64,000 bases of DNA from the NCBI GenBank assembly GCA_043771825.1, contig JAYVGV010000034.1, positions 18,683 through 82,682 on the forward strand, read 5' to 3'. How positions within the stretch are numbered: the stretch's first letter is position 1; every line of letters starts with the position of its first letter. Below, in pieces: positions 33,975-43,642 of this stretch. The translations under genes and the position numbers were made by a program. Origin of the DNA: JAGOMW01 sp043771825. GTDB lineage: Bacteria; Patescibacteriota; Gracilibacteria; BD1-5; UBA2023. The notes under the pieces are model-generated. The model worked only from the letters and a program-made list of their open reading frames with translations. It was not told the origin of the DNA and searched no databases.

Positions 33975-36404
33975 ATGAGTATGTCGGAAGTCATTTTTAT
34001 TATTATTACTGTCACAAGTATTGTCAGTATATTTTATATCGTGACTCGCCGCAAGATTGCATTAAAGCGTTCGCTCGATATGACATTTCTTCGGGTGATC
34101 ATCGGCCGCAAAGATAGCGATAAAGATGAGAAAAGCGATACTGTAAAAGATTTTCGAGAGCAGATATCGATCATGGAGCAGCTCCTTGCAAGCATGAAGT
34201 CACTCTACTCGAGTACTGCTATGGGCTGGCTCTTCGGGCAAGAGTATCTCTCACTTGAGTACGTGGCGCACCATCAGGAGATTTATTTTTACCTCGTAGT
34301 ACCCAAGAGAGCCAAACTCCTCGTAGAAAAACAAGTTCTCGGATTTTATCCAGACTCTTTCATCGAAGAAACCGATGAGATCAATATATTTGAATGACGA
34401 AATATCGTACGTGGTGAGATCATGAAGCTGAAGAAGTCATACCAATTCCCTATACGTACCTACCAAAAGCTCGAGACGGATCCGATGAATGGTATCCTCT
34501 CAGCACTCTGAAAACTCACAGAAGAAGAGTCATGAGTCGTACAGATCCTTCTGCGTCCTGTCGATGATGATTGGCAAGAGAGAATCCGCAAGCGAATACG
34601 AAAAAGTGAAAAAAAGTGAGGATACCATATTTCTTGGAATCCTCTCGAATGGATCGGTGGACTCCTCGATATTTTGACCCATGATCCCAGTGATTCAAAG
34701 CAAGCTCCAGAGAGCGATAATACAGACGATGAGCCGCTCGACGAAGAAGGACTCATGAAAGAAAAAGTGAAAAAAACAGGATATGCCGTCGTCGTACGCA
34801 TACTCACAACTGGTAACAATGAAGAGCATGTCTATGCTGAGCTCCAAAATATTATTTCTTCTTTTTCTCAGTTCACTTCTCCGACCTATAATCGCTTCAA
34901 GCCTGTAAAGCGGAAATCTCTCTCGCTTCTGATCAACCACTATATATTTCGCCAATTTGCTTGGTGGCAGCATGCAGGTATCATGAACAGCGAAGAGCTC
35001 GCGACACTCTTTCATTTTCCGCATAATAAATACAACAAACAACCCGAAATCCGCTGGCAGAGATTCAAGCTCATCAAGGCACCAACCAATATCCCAAAAG
35101 AAGGACTCTATATCGGAGATAATCTATTTCGTGGAGAGAGAAAGCCGATTTTCATAAAAAATGAGGATCGATTTCGTCACTTCTACGTCATAGGACAGAC
35201 AGGTACAGGAAAGTCCTCAATCCTCTCGACGATGGCTCGTCAAGATGTGCGAAATGGTCGATGACTCGCTATGCTCGATCCCCATGGAGACCTCGCGAAG
35301 GAACTCGTAGGCTATATCCCGCGTGAACGTGCGGATGATCTCGTCTATTTTGATCCGGGAGATCTCGCACGTCCTATGGGACTCAATATGCTCGAAGCCT
35401 CCAATGAAGATGAAAAACAGATGGTCGTCGCTGACTCGACGAATATCATGATCAAGCTTTTTGGAAGTGAGATATTTGGTCCCCGTATCCAAGACTACTT
35501 CCGCAATGGATGCCTGACTCTTATGGACTATCCTCAATGAGGAGCGATCACAGATCTGATCCGACTTTTTACTGATGAGAACTTTCAGAGAGAACGTCGT
35601 ACGACTCTCAAAAATGCGGTCGTCCGAGCTTGGTGGGATTATACGTATGCGAAGATGTGAGATCGAGAAAAGGGGGAGATCATCCCGTATTTTGCTGCAA
35701 AATTCGGACAATTTATCACGAACACGATGATGCGTAATATCGTCGGTCAGACCAAGTCTGCATTCGATATCGGGGAGATCATGAACCATGAAAAGCTCCT
35801 CCTCGTCTCGCTTTCAAAGGGGATCATCGGTGATCTGAATTCGACACTTCTTGGTTTGATCTTAGTTTCTAAAATCCAAATAGCGGCACTCAGAAGACAA
35901 AGTATGGCAAAAGAGGATCGCAAAGACTTTTTTCTCTATATCGACGAATTCCAAAACTATGTCACAGACTCCATCGAATCGATCCTCTCGGAAGCTCGGA
36001 AGTATCGACTCGGCCTTATCATAGCCCACCAGTACCTCGGACAACTCGAAAAATCTGACGCCCTCACCAAATCGAATCTCAATCTCAAATGAGCAATATT
36101 CGGTAATGTCGGAACGGTCATGAGCTATAAGCTCGGTGCTGAAGATGCAGAGTTCATGGCGAAGCAATTTGCCCCCGCATATTCGGATCAAGACTTCGTC
36201 AATATGGATAAGTTCAAAGCCGCCCTGAAGCTATCCGTCGATAGCCAGCCGACACCAGGATTCTCTCTTGCACCACCCAATCCATTCGCTGAAATGCCCG
36301 ATGAAAAAATCGGTGCCGCCCTCAAAGAACTCTCTCGACTCAAATACGGAAGAGAACGTGAATTCGTCGAAAAAGAAATCATATATCGTATCGGTGCTGT
36401 ATAA
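33975..36404 (+). CDS. VirD4/TraD-like coupling ATPase, copy 2
   Basis: An 809-aa paralogue of the protein at 29861. An N-terminal membrane helix (residues 6-24) is followed by a soluble domain of about 370 aa. Walker A is 'IGQTGTGKSS' (406-415), Walker B 'GRGLAMLDPHGDL', later 'FFLYIDEFQNYVTDSIESIL' and 'SEARKYRLGLIIAHQY'. Eleven or so UGA-Gly codons are present. The two ATPases share the same motif order but differ in N-terminal region and tail, so they are probably not redundant. ATG 33975 is favoured by the promoter; ATG 33981 is an alternative. Confidence 0.87.
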
Positions 36405-36408
36405 TCCT

Positions 36409-37374
36409 ATGAAAAAACCTCTTCTTTGCATCTCACTCATAATCTATAGTCTCCTTTTTTCTCTAGAAGAAGGCTATAGTGCATGAAAAAAAACTATATG
36501 TGATCCCAAGCTCATGTCATGCTATGAAGAGCAGGTAAAGAATTGTACAGGACCGACTTCACCATGGGGAAACTGAGCAGATCTGTGAGCTATCACTATC
36601 AAATACGAGGAATTTAAATCTGAAAAAATCGATGACTTTATCGCTAAGATCCCCCAGACACAGACTGGTCCAGATGAAAAAGAGAGTATGCAAAAAAAGG
36701 TCGATGCTCTAAAAAGTCGACAGTTTCTCTGATTTCGTGCTACTGAAGCTGCTCGTCTTCTCTATAGAAGTAATATGAATCAGATATTCTCTTGTGCCAT
36801 CATAGCGAGTCGATGGAGCAAGCTCGAAAAGCTCGATACAATAGTCAAAAAAAATGGCAAAGCAAGCGATATCCTCCAAAAGCTCGATAAAGAAAAGAAA
36901 AGATATGAATCCCTCATGCGAAATAAAAACTGTTTCCAAAATAATAGCGATAAAGCTGATGATAAAGTCGTCGATCGTCTTTCTTTCAGTGCGGCCGGAG
37001 AATACTGTAGATACACCTACTATCTCGACTATATAAGCGCAAACATCACGAGTGATTTCTCGGCTGCAGTGGAAATAGATAGAAAGATCGGTGGAAATAC
37101 TGGAACTACAGAAATCGGTACTACTATCGCTGCAAGCACAAGTATGGGTCAATGGATGACCACACTCGAATCAGAAAGATCTCGGGCCAATAGTACTATT
37201 CCAAAAGCAGTAGTAGCATTCCAGGAGATGGATCGCACCTATATCACCCATCTTCTTCTCATCATCATCTATGATGATTATCTGAAACTCAGAGACCGCC
37301 TTAATACCTACATGAGTATCGTCTCTCAAACCTTCGAAAAAGCCTATAATGCGCAAGATGCAAATAAACGATAA
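36409..37374 (+). CDS. exported Cys-containing protein of the secretion module
   Basis: A 321-aa protein with a signal peptide (LLCISLIIYSLLFSLEEGYSA). After cleavage it has a Cys-rich head ('TICDPKLMSCYEEQVKNC'), then long helical regions with two more Cys near residues 190-205, and a hydrophobic helix near the C terminus (THLLLIIIYDDYL). It lies 4 nt after VirD4 copy 2, so is translated from the same mRNA. No family recognised. An envelope component of the export machine is the simplest guess. Confidence 0.7.
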
Positions 37375-37381
37375 GCTTCGG

Positions 37382-37419
37382 ATAATCAAAAACCTCTCAA
37401 TTGAGAGGTTTTTGATTAT
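37382..37419. terminator. perfect 38-bp palindromic bidirectional terminator
   Basis: Nineteen-base arms pair without mismatch (core AACCTCTCAA/TTGAGAGGTT) with A-runs and T-runs on both sides. It ends the secretion operon and, from the other strand, overlaps the rpmE stop codon. Confidence 0.9.
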
Positions 37420-37634
37420 TTTCCGAGTTCTTCTGTCTTTTTTTGACGAGCATAGAACTTGTCCATAGTACTAGTCTTAAGAAGAGTTTTCTTCCCTGTA
37501 TAGAAGGGATGGCACTTCGAGCAGGTTTCTACACGGATTTCATCACCTTTTATAGTACTTCCTGTCTCGAATGTATGTCCACATGAACAGATAGTTTTTA
37601 CCATCTTCCATGCTGGATGGATATTTTTTTTCAT
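37416..37634 (-). CDS. rpmE: large ribosomal subunit protein bL31
   Basis: A 72-aa zinc-type bL31: MKKNIHPAWK start, Cys16 and Cys18 in 'ICSCGHTFETGS', and Cys38/Cys41 in 'VETCSKCHPFYTGKK'. The frame stays open for another 70 codons upstream, but the start at 37634 gives the family's normal N terminus. No UGA codon. It follows three tRNA genes on the same strand. Confidence 0.95.
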   Translation of the reverse strand: MKKNIHPAWKMVKTICSCGHTFETGSTIKGDEIRVETCSKCHPFYTGKKTLLKTSTMDKFYARQKKTEELGK

Positions 37635-37802
37635 AAAAAATAGGGTTAAGAGTATATGCATATCGCTCATGCCACCGCAGTAGGAGATACGAAGTGCCTC
37701 TTGCTTTTTTTGTATCGGCAAAAAACAAAACCGAAGAGAGTATTTTCTCAGAGAAAAATAGAAATACATTTTTTCTTCTTCTCCAAAAATATAATACCTA
37801 CA

Positions 37803-37887
37803 TGGTGCCCAGGAAGAGACTTGAACTCTTACACCGTAAGGCAACGGCTTCTAAGACCGTCGTGTCTACCAATTCCACCACCTGGGC
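37803..37887 (-). tRNA. tRNA-Leu (anticodon UAG)
   Basis: 85 nt with acceptor GCCCAGG/CCTGGGC, long variable arm typical of tRNA-Leu, anticodon loop CTTAGAA and encoded CCA. Last of the Thr-Tyr-Leu series on the minus strand. Confidence 0.93.
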
Positions 37888-37908
37888 GAAAATATTATAG
37901 TCTTTTTA

Positions 37909-37993
37909 TGGTGGGCCGGGAGGGATTCGAACCCACGAAGGCGAAGCCAAAGGATTTACAGTCCTCCCCATTTGACCACTCTGGTACCGACCC
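37909..37993 (-). tRNA. tRNA-Tyr (anticodon GUA)
   Basis: 85 nt with acceptor GGGTCGG/CCGGCCC (one G-U pair), long variable arm (CTTTGGCTTCGCCTTC), anticodon loop CTGTAAA and encoded CCA. Confidence 0.93.
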
Positions 37994-38077
37994 ATAAAAA
38001 AGAATTGAGAATTCTAGATTTTTTCGACATTGTTTTTTATCCAAAATCCAATATTCCAAATTCTAAACTCCTGAAAG

Positions 38078-38153
38078 TGGAGCCACCAATCAGACTTGAA
38101 CTGATGACCGCCGGTTTACAAAACCGATGCTCTACCAACTGAGCTATGGTGGC
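38078..38153 (-). tRNA. tRNA-Thr (anticodon UGU)
   Basis: 76 nt with acceptor GCCACCA/TGGTGGC, D-arm GCTC/GAGC, anticodon loop TTTGTAA, T-loop TTCAAGT and encoded CCA. First of the three-tRNA series. Confidence 0.94.
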
Positions 38154-38287
38154 ACTCGGGCAGATTGTATAAAAAATGATTGTCTTGTCAAAAAATTTTT
38201 CTATAATATGCGGGGATCGCCGAGAAAATCTATTTCTCTTCCTACTTCAGTAGATCTGTGCCGATTTTTCATCTTCCCCTTCACACT

Positions 38288-38743
38288 ATGATCACGATCC
38301 TTGCAGTTACTGATGGGTACAAACACTTCGATGAAAGCATAAAAGAATACGCAAAACGTATAGCGAAATTCGTGACGATAAAACGGATAAAGCCGATCTC
38401 GCATACAAACCCCGAATACATCAAAGTAAAAGAGACTCTTCTCATCATAGATGCCCTCAAAAAGATGAAATGAAGGGTCATACTCCTCGATGAGAGAGGA
38501 AAAGGTATGAAAACCAGTGAATTCCATGAAATGCTCGAAAATACGAAAAATCTCAGTGAAGAGTGTATTTTTATCATCGGGGGAAGCTATGGGGTGGATC
38601 TAGAAGTATTTGCCGATATCCCTCACATGACTTTTCGGATCTCTGACTTTATCATGCCGCACTCCCTCGCACTCCTCATCCTGCTAGAGCAGATATACCG
38701 TGCATACGAGATCATGAAAGGAAGTGGATACCATCATGCATAA
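38288..38743 (+). CDS. rlmH: 23S rRNA (pseudouridine1915-N3)-methyltransferase
   Basis: A 151-aa SPOUT methyltransferase that modifies helix 69 of 23S rRNA. Diagnostic stretches: 'VILLDERGKGMKTSEF', 'IFIIGGSYGVD', and the C-terminal knot 'MPHSLALLILLEQIYRAYEI' followed by a His pair at the end. UGA codon 62 (K-G-R) is the only interruption. The start at 38288 begins MITILAVTDG, as usual. Compared with typical RlmH the 'MTxxH' motif reads MPHS. Confidence 0.92.
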
Positions 38744-38999
38744 AAAAACCCACGACTATGGGTATAGCGTGGATTCGAATTTGGATGCCTATCACCACTC
38801 ACTGTGAGATCTTAAAAAAAATGATCTCGGGAGGACGAAAGGTCAGGGGGGTTGGTACTCAACCAGAGCACGATATTGCTATCAAGCTGCCCGACTGACC
38901 TTTCGTATTAGATTTAAGAGGAATTACGAGCCTCTTTTTGCCCAGTGCTGGGCCCATATCCTATCTCTTTAGAGGAAGAAATACGATACGGGCCCTTCA
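38744..38999 (-). ncRNA. candidate structured non-coding RNA
   Basis: No ORF fits, but six hairpins follow each other. On the minus strand, 5' to 3': a GGGCCC/GGGCCC hairpin with an inner CTCT/AGAG; CCCAG-CA-CTGGG; AAGAGG/CCTCTT; a 12-bp perfect stem ACGAAAGGTCAG/CTGACCTTTCGT enclosing two hairpins (one with a GCAA tetraloop, one GGTTG/CAACC), i.e. a three-way junction; GAGATC/GATCTC; and a final CCACG/CGTGG hairpin followed by T6, like a terminator. I could not match it to RNase P, SRP, tmRNA or 6S RNA. The plus strand folds similarly, so direction is not certain. Confidence 0.55.
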
Positions 39000-39002
39000 C
39001 CA

Positions 39003-39326
39003 GTGTTTTTTTGCTCTTTATATTGGTATACAAGAATTTGCTCTTTTTGTATAGATATGGGAGAGTTTGTTTTGGTATTGGTAGCAGGAAGGTCCTTTGA
39101 GCAAGGTTTCCTATTATCGGTCAGTCAGGTCTTGTTAATGATCATTCTCTTTCGAGAAGACATAAGCAGTATATCATGTTCCCGAGAATCTTACGAGATT
39201 CACTCTATTGTATTATGATGATTTATACGGATAATAATATTTTCTATCTGTGTTCTTGGCTTCCTCATGAGGAATGTTGACACTATAATTTTTCGATCAC
39301 TTATTGAACCATTTTTGTATAAATAA
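39003..39326 (+). CDS. possible small membrane protein (doubtful)
   Basis: An ORF of 107 aa from GTG (or 89 aa from ATG 39057) with two adjacent UGA-Gly codons and a hydrophobic helix (GGFIRIIIFSICVLGFLM). No family and no promoter recognised. An opposite ORF at 39192-39430 is about equally open, so the region may be non-coding. Confidence 0.3.
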
Positions 39327-39512
39327 TGTGTATGTGAGCAGTATGTGTATACACGGTATGCTGATTCTCATGAGGCTACACGTCCTATCTTCATGATATT
39401 TTTGTGAATATCTATCCTCTCCTCCTTCATGGGATAGAGAGTACACTATATGTTGTGTATGGATAGGATTTTCGTGAATCCTAGTGGTATAGTCACCTCC
39501 TATAGCCTCACT
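39327..39512. other. intergenic region with small hairpins
   Basis: Short inverted repeats, e.g. GTGTATACAC near 39348 and AGGATT/AATCCT around 39466-39484. Nothing else is identifiable. Confidence 0.4.
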
Positions 39513-40205
39513 CTAAGCATGGAGAAGAGCAAAAGCTGTTACCACCCCAGCAGTCTCTGTACGCAGGATCCTTTCTCATAAACGTACAAATAAGAAACCA
39601 TTATTATTCATTTTTTCTCGTTCTTCATCCGACCATCCCCCTTCTGGCCCTATCCAGATGCTGATATGTTCAGAAAATGGAAGTTCTGATATTTTTGTGA
39701 CTCTTCCTGTGGTATCGAGTGTCATATGGAGCGTATCTCCGCGTGGGAAGTCTGTCATATCGAGAAAGTGGAGCTCAGGGAGCGAGAGTCCCCCGCACTG
39801 CTCTACTGCCTCTCGAATGATCGCACTGAAACGCAGCTTCTTTGCTTCTGAGAGGAGAAGTTTCTGAGAATACTCTGATCGGAAAAATATGAATTTCATA
39901 ATTCCGACTTCGACTCCTTTCTGGAGGATATACTCGATTTTCTCGATCTTATTGGGAAGCGCCTGATAGAGAGTGATCCTTTTCATGGGTTCCACTTTTG
40001 GGAATTTTCGATCTTTTCCACGAAGGGAGAGAGATTTTTTCGTGATATTTATGATCTCATAGGTCGTCTCTGACCCATCTCCATCAAAGAGTATGATCGA
40101 ATCACCTGACTGTGATCGCATCACGCGTGTCACCTGATGGAGGATATCAGGGTCATTGATACAAAGATCAATAGTCAAGGGAGATGATACAAAAAATCGT
40201 TGCAT
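39513..40205 (-). CDS. rsmE: 16S rRNA (uracil1498-N3)-methyltransferase
   Basis: A 230-aa SPOUT-family enzyme. N-terminal PUA-like part begins 'MQRFFVSSPLTI' and contains 'HQVTRVMRSQSGDSIILFDG'. The SAM knot reads 'ISIWIGPEGGWSDEE', then 'RLGERILRTETAGVVTAFAL'. UGA provides the Gly of LGERILRTE, and the true end is TAG at 39513. It follows the 177-aa membrane protein by 3 nt. Confidence 0.93.
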
Positions 40206-40208
40206 AGA

Positions 40209-40742
40209 CTATTTCCGTTCTTGTATAAGCATATAAATATCTCTCGGGAGAAGGAGAGTATCGAGGATGATACGCCCGACGAGAAATAAAAGAAATATCG
40301 ATCCCTGAGCAAATCCATAAGCAAATCCCGCAATATCGATGAGAGGATTATCTCCTATTCTTTGTTGATCGAAGTAGAGAGAGAGCTTGCTATCTGAAAG
40401 AGGGAACGATCATAGAGGAAGAGTATATTCTGGAGTGATATGGTCATAGTATGAATCTGCTTCTTTTGTATCGAGCATTTTCAGAGCATCGTCATAGGTA
40501 TCCATGGAGATCTGCCCACTTTCGAGAGCATTCTGTATATCCCCCTTGAGACTATTGAGTGATTGTCCTGTCTCTATTCGCCGTCTAAGTTCGAAGATAT
40601 CGAGTTTTTTCTTCGAGTGTATTTTTTCTTTTCATTTTTCGAAATCCTCTTTTTTCTTCTCTATGACTACTGCTTCACTTTCTTTGCTTTCACGGATGCG
40701 TTTACGACCTTCATCGAAGGCTCAGGGATTCTCTCATGGCAT
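40209..40742 (-). CDS. membrane-anchored coiled-coil protein, unknown
   Basis: A 177-aa protein. It starts M-P-G-E-N-P-G with two UGA codons, then a Lys/Glu-rich coiled coil to about residue 75, a SHOCT-like 'ALESGQISMDTYDDAL' stretch, and one hydrophobic segment of about 25 aa near the C terminus (GFAYGFAQGSIFLLFLVG). It lies 3 nt upstream of rsmE on the same transcript. Function unknown. Confidence 0.6.
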
Positions 40743-40833
40743 AGAGAAAGTATAGGGAAAAATGTGAATTTTTCAAACCTGAAAATATCATAAAAATTCT
40801 CAAAAACAAGAAGTTCAAGGAAGTAGAAAACTC

Positions 40834-40870
40834 TCTAGATGAGCTTACTCATTGCGTAAGTGACTCTAGA
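40834..40870. terminator. hairpin after sufB region
   Basis: Inverted repeat TCTAGA ... CTTAC / GTAAG ... TCTAGA with small internal mismatches, about 45 nt past the sufB stop. There is no clear U-run, so terminator function is tentative. Confidence 0.4.
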
Positions 40871-40912
40871 AAATTTTTGCAGTGACGATGAAATTCGCAA
40901 TTTTCAGAATTT

Positions 40913-42328
40913 TTACAAACCTTCCATTTCCATTCAGATAAGTATATTCATCTCCGCGGCATATTCGAGCGGGAGCTCCTTCATGAGCGGTGAGACGAAT
41001 CCACGGACGATAAGCGTCTTCGCTTCATCTTCTGGGATACCGTGTGACTGGAGGTAGAAGAGGACATCTTCATTGATCTTTCCGACGCTTGCCTCATGTG
41101 CGACGAGTGCATCATCAGTCGCGACTCGTATATCAGGGATAGTATCGGAGCGAGACTCTCCATCGAGGATAAGCCCATCACAGTCGATCTTTGCGACAGC
41201 ACCAGTAGCAGATTTCTTGATATCGAGAAGTCCCCGATAGGTCGAGATTCATCCTCTTTTTGAGAGACTCTTCGAGATGACTTCACTCGATGTATTTTTG
41301 CCTATGTGGATGATTTTTGCTCCTGTATCAGTATTTTGTCCAGCATTCGCAAAAGCAATACCAAAGTGAAGTGCCTTCGAGTTATCTCACTTCAGTATCG
41401 AGCAAGGATAGAGCATCGTGACTCATGAGCCGAGATTCCCTCCCACCCATTCGATCGATCCACCCTCTTCGACGATGGCACGCTTAGTGTTGAGATTATA
41501 GGTATCGACTGACCAATTCTCCACAGATGAATATCGCATTTTTGCATGTTTTCCGACATATATCTCGACACATCCGGCATGGAGACTCGAAGTTCCATAT
41601 TTTGGAGCACTGCATCCCTCGATATAGTGAGCTTCAGCATCATCTTCTATGATGATAAGTGTATGTTCGAATTGCCCTCCTGCCTTCACATTCATGCGGA
41701 AATATGCCTGTAGTGGATCTGTGATCTTCACTCACTTCGGAATATAGAGAAATGTCCCTCCACTCCATACTGCACCATGAAGAGCTGCAAACATATGATC
41801 ACTCATCGGAACAACTTTCATGAAGTGCCTTCGGACGATATCTTCATATTTATGGATCGCGACGGACATATCTTCGAATATGACTCCCTGATCTTGGAGC
41901 TCCTGACGAAGACTATGATACACTACTTCACTATCGTACTGAGCACCTACTCCTGCGAGCATCTTTCTCTCTGCTTCAGGGATACCAAGTCGATCGAAAG
42001 TCTTTTTGATCGCATCAGGAACATCGTCCCATGACTTAGAGTCTCCTCATCCTTCAGCCTTAGCAAAGTAATATATAGACTCCAGATCAAGTGCTTCAAG
42101 TGAGGGTCACCATGTCGGCTTGGTAAAGCTTCGATATTTTTCGAGAGATTTCAGACGATGATCGAGCATCCAAGTCGGTTCTTCATTCGAGAGAGAGATC
42201 TGCCTGACGACCGATTCATCGAGTCAGACCTTCGCCATCTGTGAATATACGATACTATCACTCCCATCGAGTGTCGCTCGGGAGATATCTCCGAAAGCTT
42301 GTATGTCGTCTTGGTTTTGTGGAGTCAT
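40913..42328 (-). CDS. sufB: Fe-S cluster assembly scaffold SufB
   Basis: A 471-aa SufB, the normal length. Family blocks: 'MSDHMFAALHGAVWSGGTFL', 'YIEGCSAPKYGTSSLHAG' with the scaffold Cys, 'RYSSVENWSVDTYNLNTKR', and 'ALVAHEASVGKINEDVLFYL'. Seven or more UGA codons fall at glycines, including the last block 'NILIGMEMEGL' before TAA. SufB takes sulfur from SufE/SufS and assembles clusters with SufC and a SufD; the only SufD-like protein here is the short one at 29060. sufC lies upstream on the same strand, 128 nt away. Confidence 0.95.
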
Positions 42329-42354
42329 AGTTTTGAATGAGTATTACAAGTTTT

Positions 42355-42391
42355 CTGTCATTGCGAGGAACGAAGTGACGTGGCAATCCAG
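42355..42391. repeat. dispersed repeat, copy 2 (long form)
   Basis: Begins CTGTCATTGCGAGGAACG and ends GGCAATCCAG; partner of the copy at 27043. It sits in the sufC-sufB gap and contains a GTCA...TGAC inverted match that could form a small hairpin in mRNA. Confidence 0.7.
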
Positions 42392-42456
42392 AGTTTATAG
42401 AAGTTCTTTTATTCTTTCAGTGAGATCAGTCCACTTACGAAGAAGAGAGAACTGGA

Positions 42457-43185
42457 CTAAAATCCCTTCTGTCTGATGACGTCTATGAGCTCTTGTCAGC
42501 CATGGCGATCTATTTGTCAAGACTTCATTATCAGCACTCTATCAACATTTATAGAATCAAGAAGGTGGAAATTATGAGAAATAATAATGACGAGCTTCGC
42601 CATACTTCGCCACTTTTCTATCTGTTTGGATAGTATATCAATAGCACCAATATCCAATCCTGAATCAATCTCATCGAGAAATATACACGAAGGATCAAGG
42701 AGTGCTATCTGGAGCATCTCTATACGTCGCTTCTCTCCTCAGGAGAATCCGACATAGAGATCTCTATCCAAGAATTTGGTATCGAGTCCATATTCAGGAA
42801 GCATCTTTTCTACCATCCTCCGAAATATGAAAGGTGTCGGAGCTTTTGCTAGAGGATTCCTCAGAGCAAAGTGATGTGTATAGATGGTACGGAGGTATTC
42901 GAGGAGTCGTATGCCTGGGATCTCAGGAACATTCTGAAATGAGAGGAACATCCCTCTATTTGAGAGAATATCTGGTGAGAGATCTGATATACTTTCCCCG
43001 CTGAGCATGAGTGATCCTACTACCTCATAGCGCGGATGATGAAAGAGGGCAAAAGCGAGAGAGGATTTCCCACTTCCATTCTCTCAGAGAATGGCATAGA
43101 TCGATCCTTTCTCAAAGGTATACGAGAGATCTCTAATAATCTCTTTTTCTCATACAGATACGGATATGTGGTCAAGTGATAGCAT
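42457..43185 (-). CDS. sufC: Fe-S assembly ATPase SufC
   Basis: A 242-aa ABC-type ATPase. Walker A is 'AILGENGSGKSSLAFA', the Q-loop 'FLSFQNVPEIPGI' is typical of SufC, signature 'YVGFSGGEKRRIEMLQ', Walker B 'CIFLDEIDSGLD', and H-loop 'VIIISHN'. UGA encodes the Gly before Walker A's Glu and the first Gly of the SGGE signature, both normally conserved. First gene of a sufC-sufB pair. Confidence 0.95.
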
Positions 43186-43213
43186 GTGGACATCATAGGC
43201 ATCATATCTAAAA

Positions 43214-43444
43214 ATGCAAGAAAAATTCTTTAGAAGGAGGACAAATATGATTGATTTGAACGGATATTTCACTATACTTTCATTGCTCCTTGCTTCCAGG
43301 AGGAGCAAGGGGTATTTATTACCTAATCCTTTTTCTTATGAAAAAGTTTGCCATAGAACTTCCATACTGGAAGCATCGTATGATACGGATAGAAGTATCT
43401 GATATCTATATGCGATTCGTGAAGCGGAGACGCTAGATCGATAA
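43214..43444 (+). CDS. possible 76-aa small protein (doubtful)
   Basis: An ORF with one UGA-Gly codon, ending 2 nt before a strong terminator. Another short frame inside (43335-43430, starting MKKFAIELPYW) is an alternative. The terminator shows that something is transcribed here on the plus strand, but neither reading is convincing. Confidence 0.3.
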
Positions 43445-43446
43445 AG

Positions 43447-43474
43447 AAAAATCCCCATTGTAGTGGGGATTTTT
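43447..43474 (+). terminator. Rho-independent terminator
   Basis: AAAAATCCCCA/TGGGGATTTTT around a 6-nt loop. No established gene precedes it on the plus strand, which points to an unannotated small transcript from 43190-43445. Confidence 0.75.
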
Positions 43475-43591
43475 CAAAGGGTATCTATCCTATTTGCCAT
43501 AGAAGATAATTTTAGTATATCCTATCTCTTTCGGAAATCAAATTTTTTTGTAAAAAGTATTCACTATCGTATGGTTCTCAAAACACCAAAA
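43475..43591. other. short intergenic region
   Basis: About 115 bp between two terminators. I see no gene in it. Confidence 0.5.
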
Positions 43592-43616
43592 ATCCCCCCC
43601 GAAAATCGGGAGGGAT
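43592..43616 (-). terminator. terminator of the S-layer gene
   Basis: On the minus strand ATCCCTCCCGA-TTT-TCGGGGGGGAT (one A-C mismatch) followed by TTTTTGG, 27 nt after the S-layer stop. Confidence 0.8.
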
Positions 43617-43642
43617 CGATGGAACAATTATCGTAGAAACGA

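Noticed and set aside
38744..38999. tmRNA, RNase P RNA, SRP RNA or 6S RNA
   Set aside because: No tRNA-like ends or tag ORF, no GAGGAAAGTCC/ACAGAA core, no GGAAGGAAGCAGCC loop, and no long central bubble that I could draw. Left as unassigned.
39192..39430. 79-aa minus-strand ORF downstream of rsmE
   Set aside because: As open as the opposite-strand ORF at 39003 but with no motif; neither can be chosen by sequence alone.
43020..43205. 61-aa minus-strand ORF beside the sufC start
   Set aside because: It overlaps sufC in another frame; the sufC frame has Walker A in the right place and explains the region.
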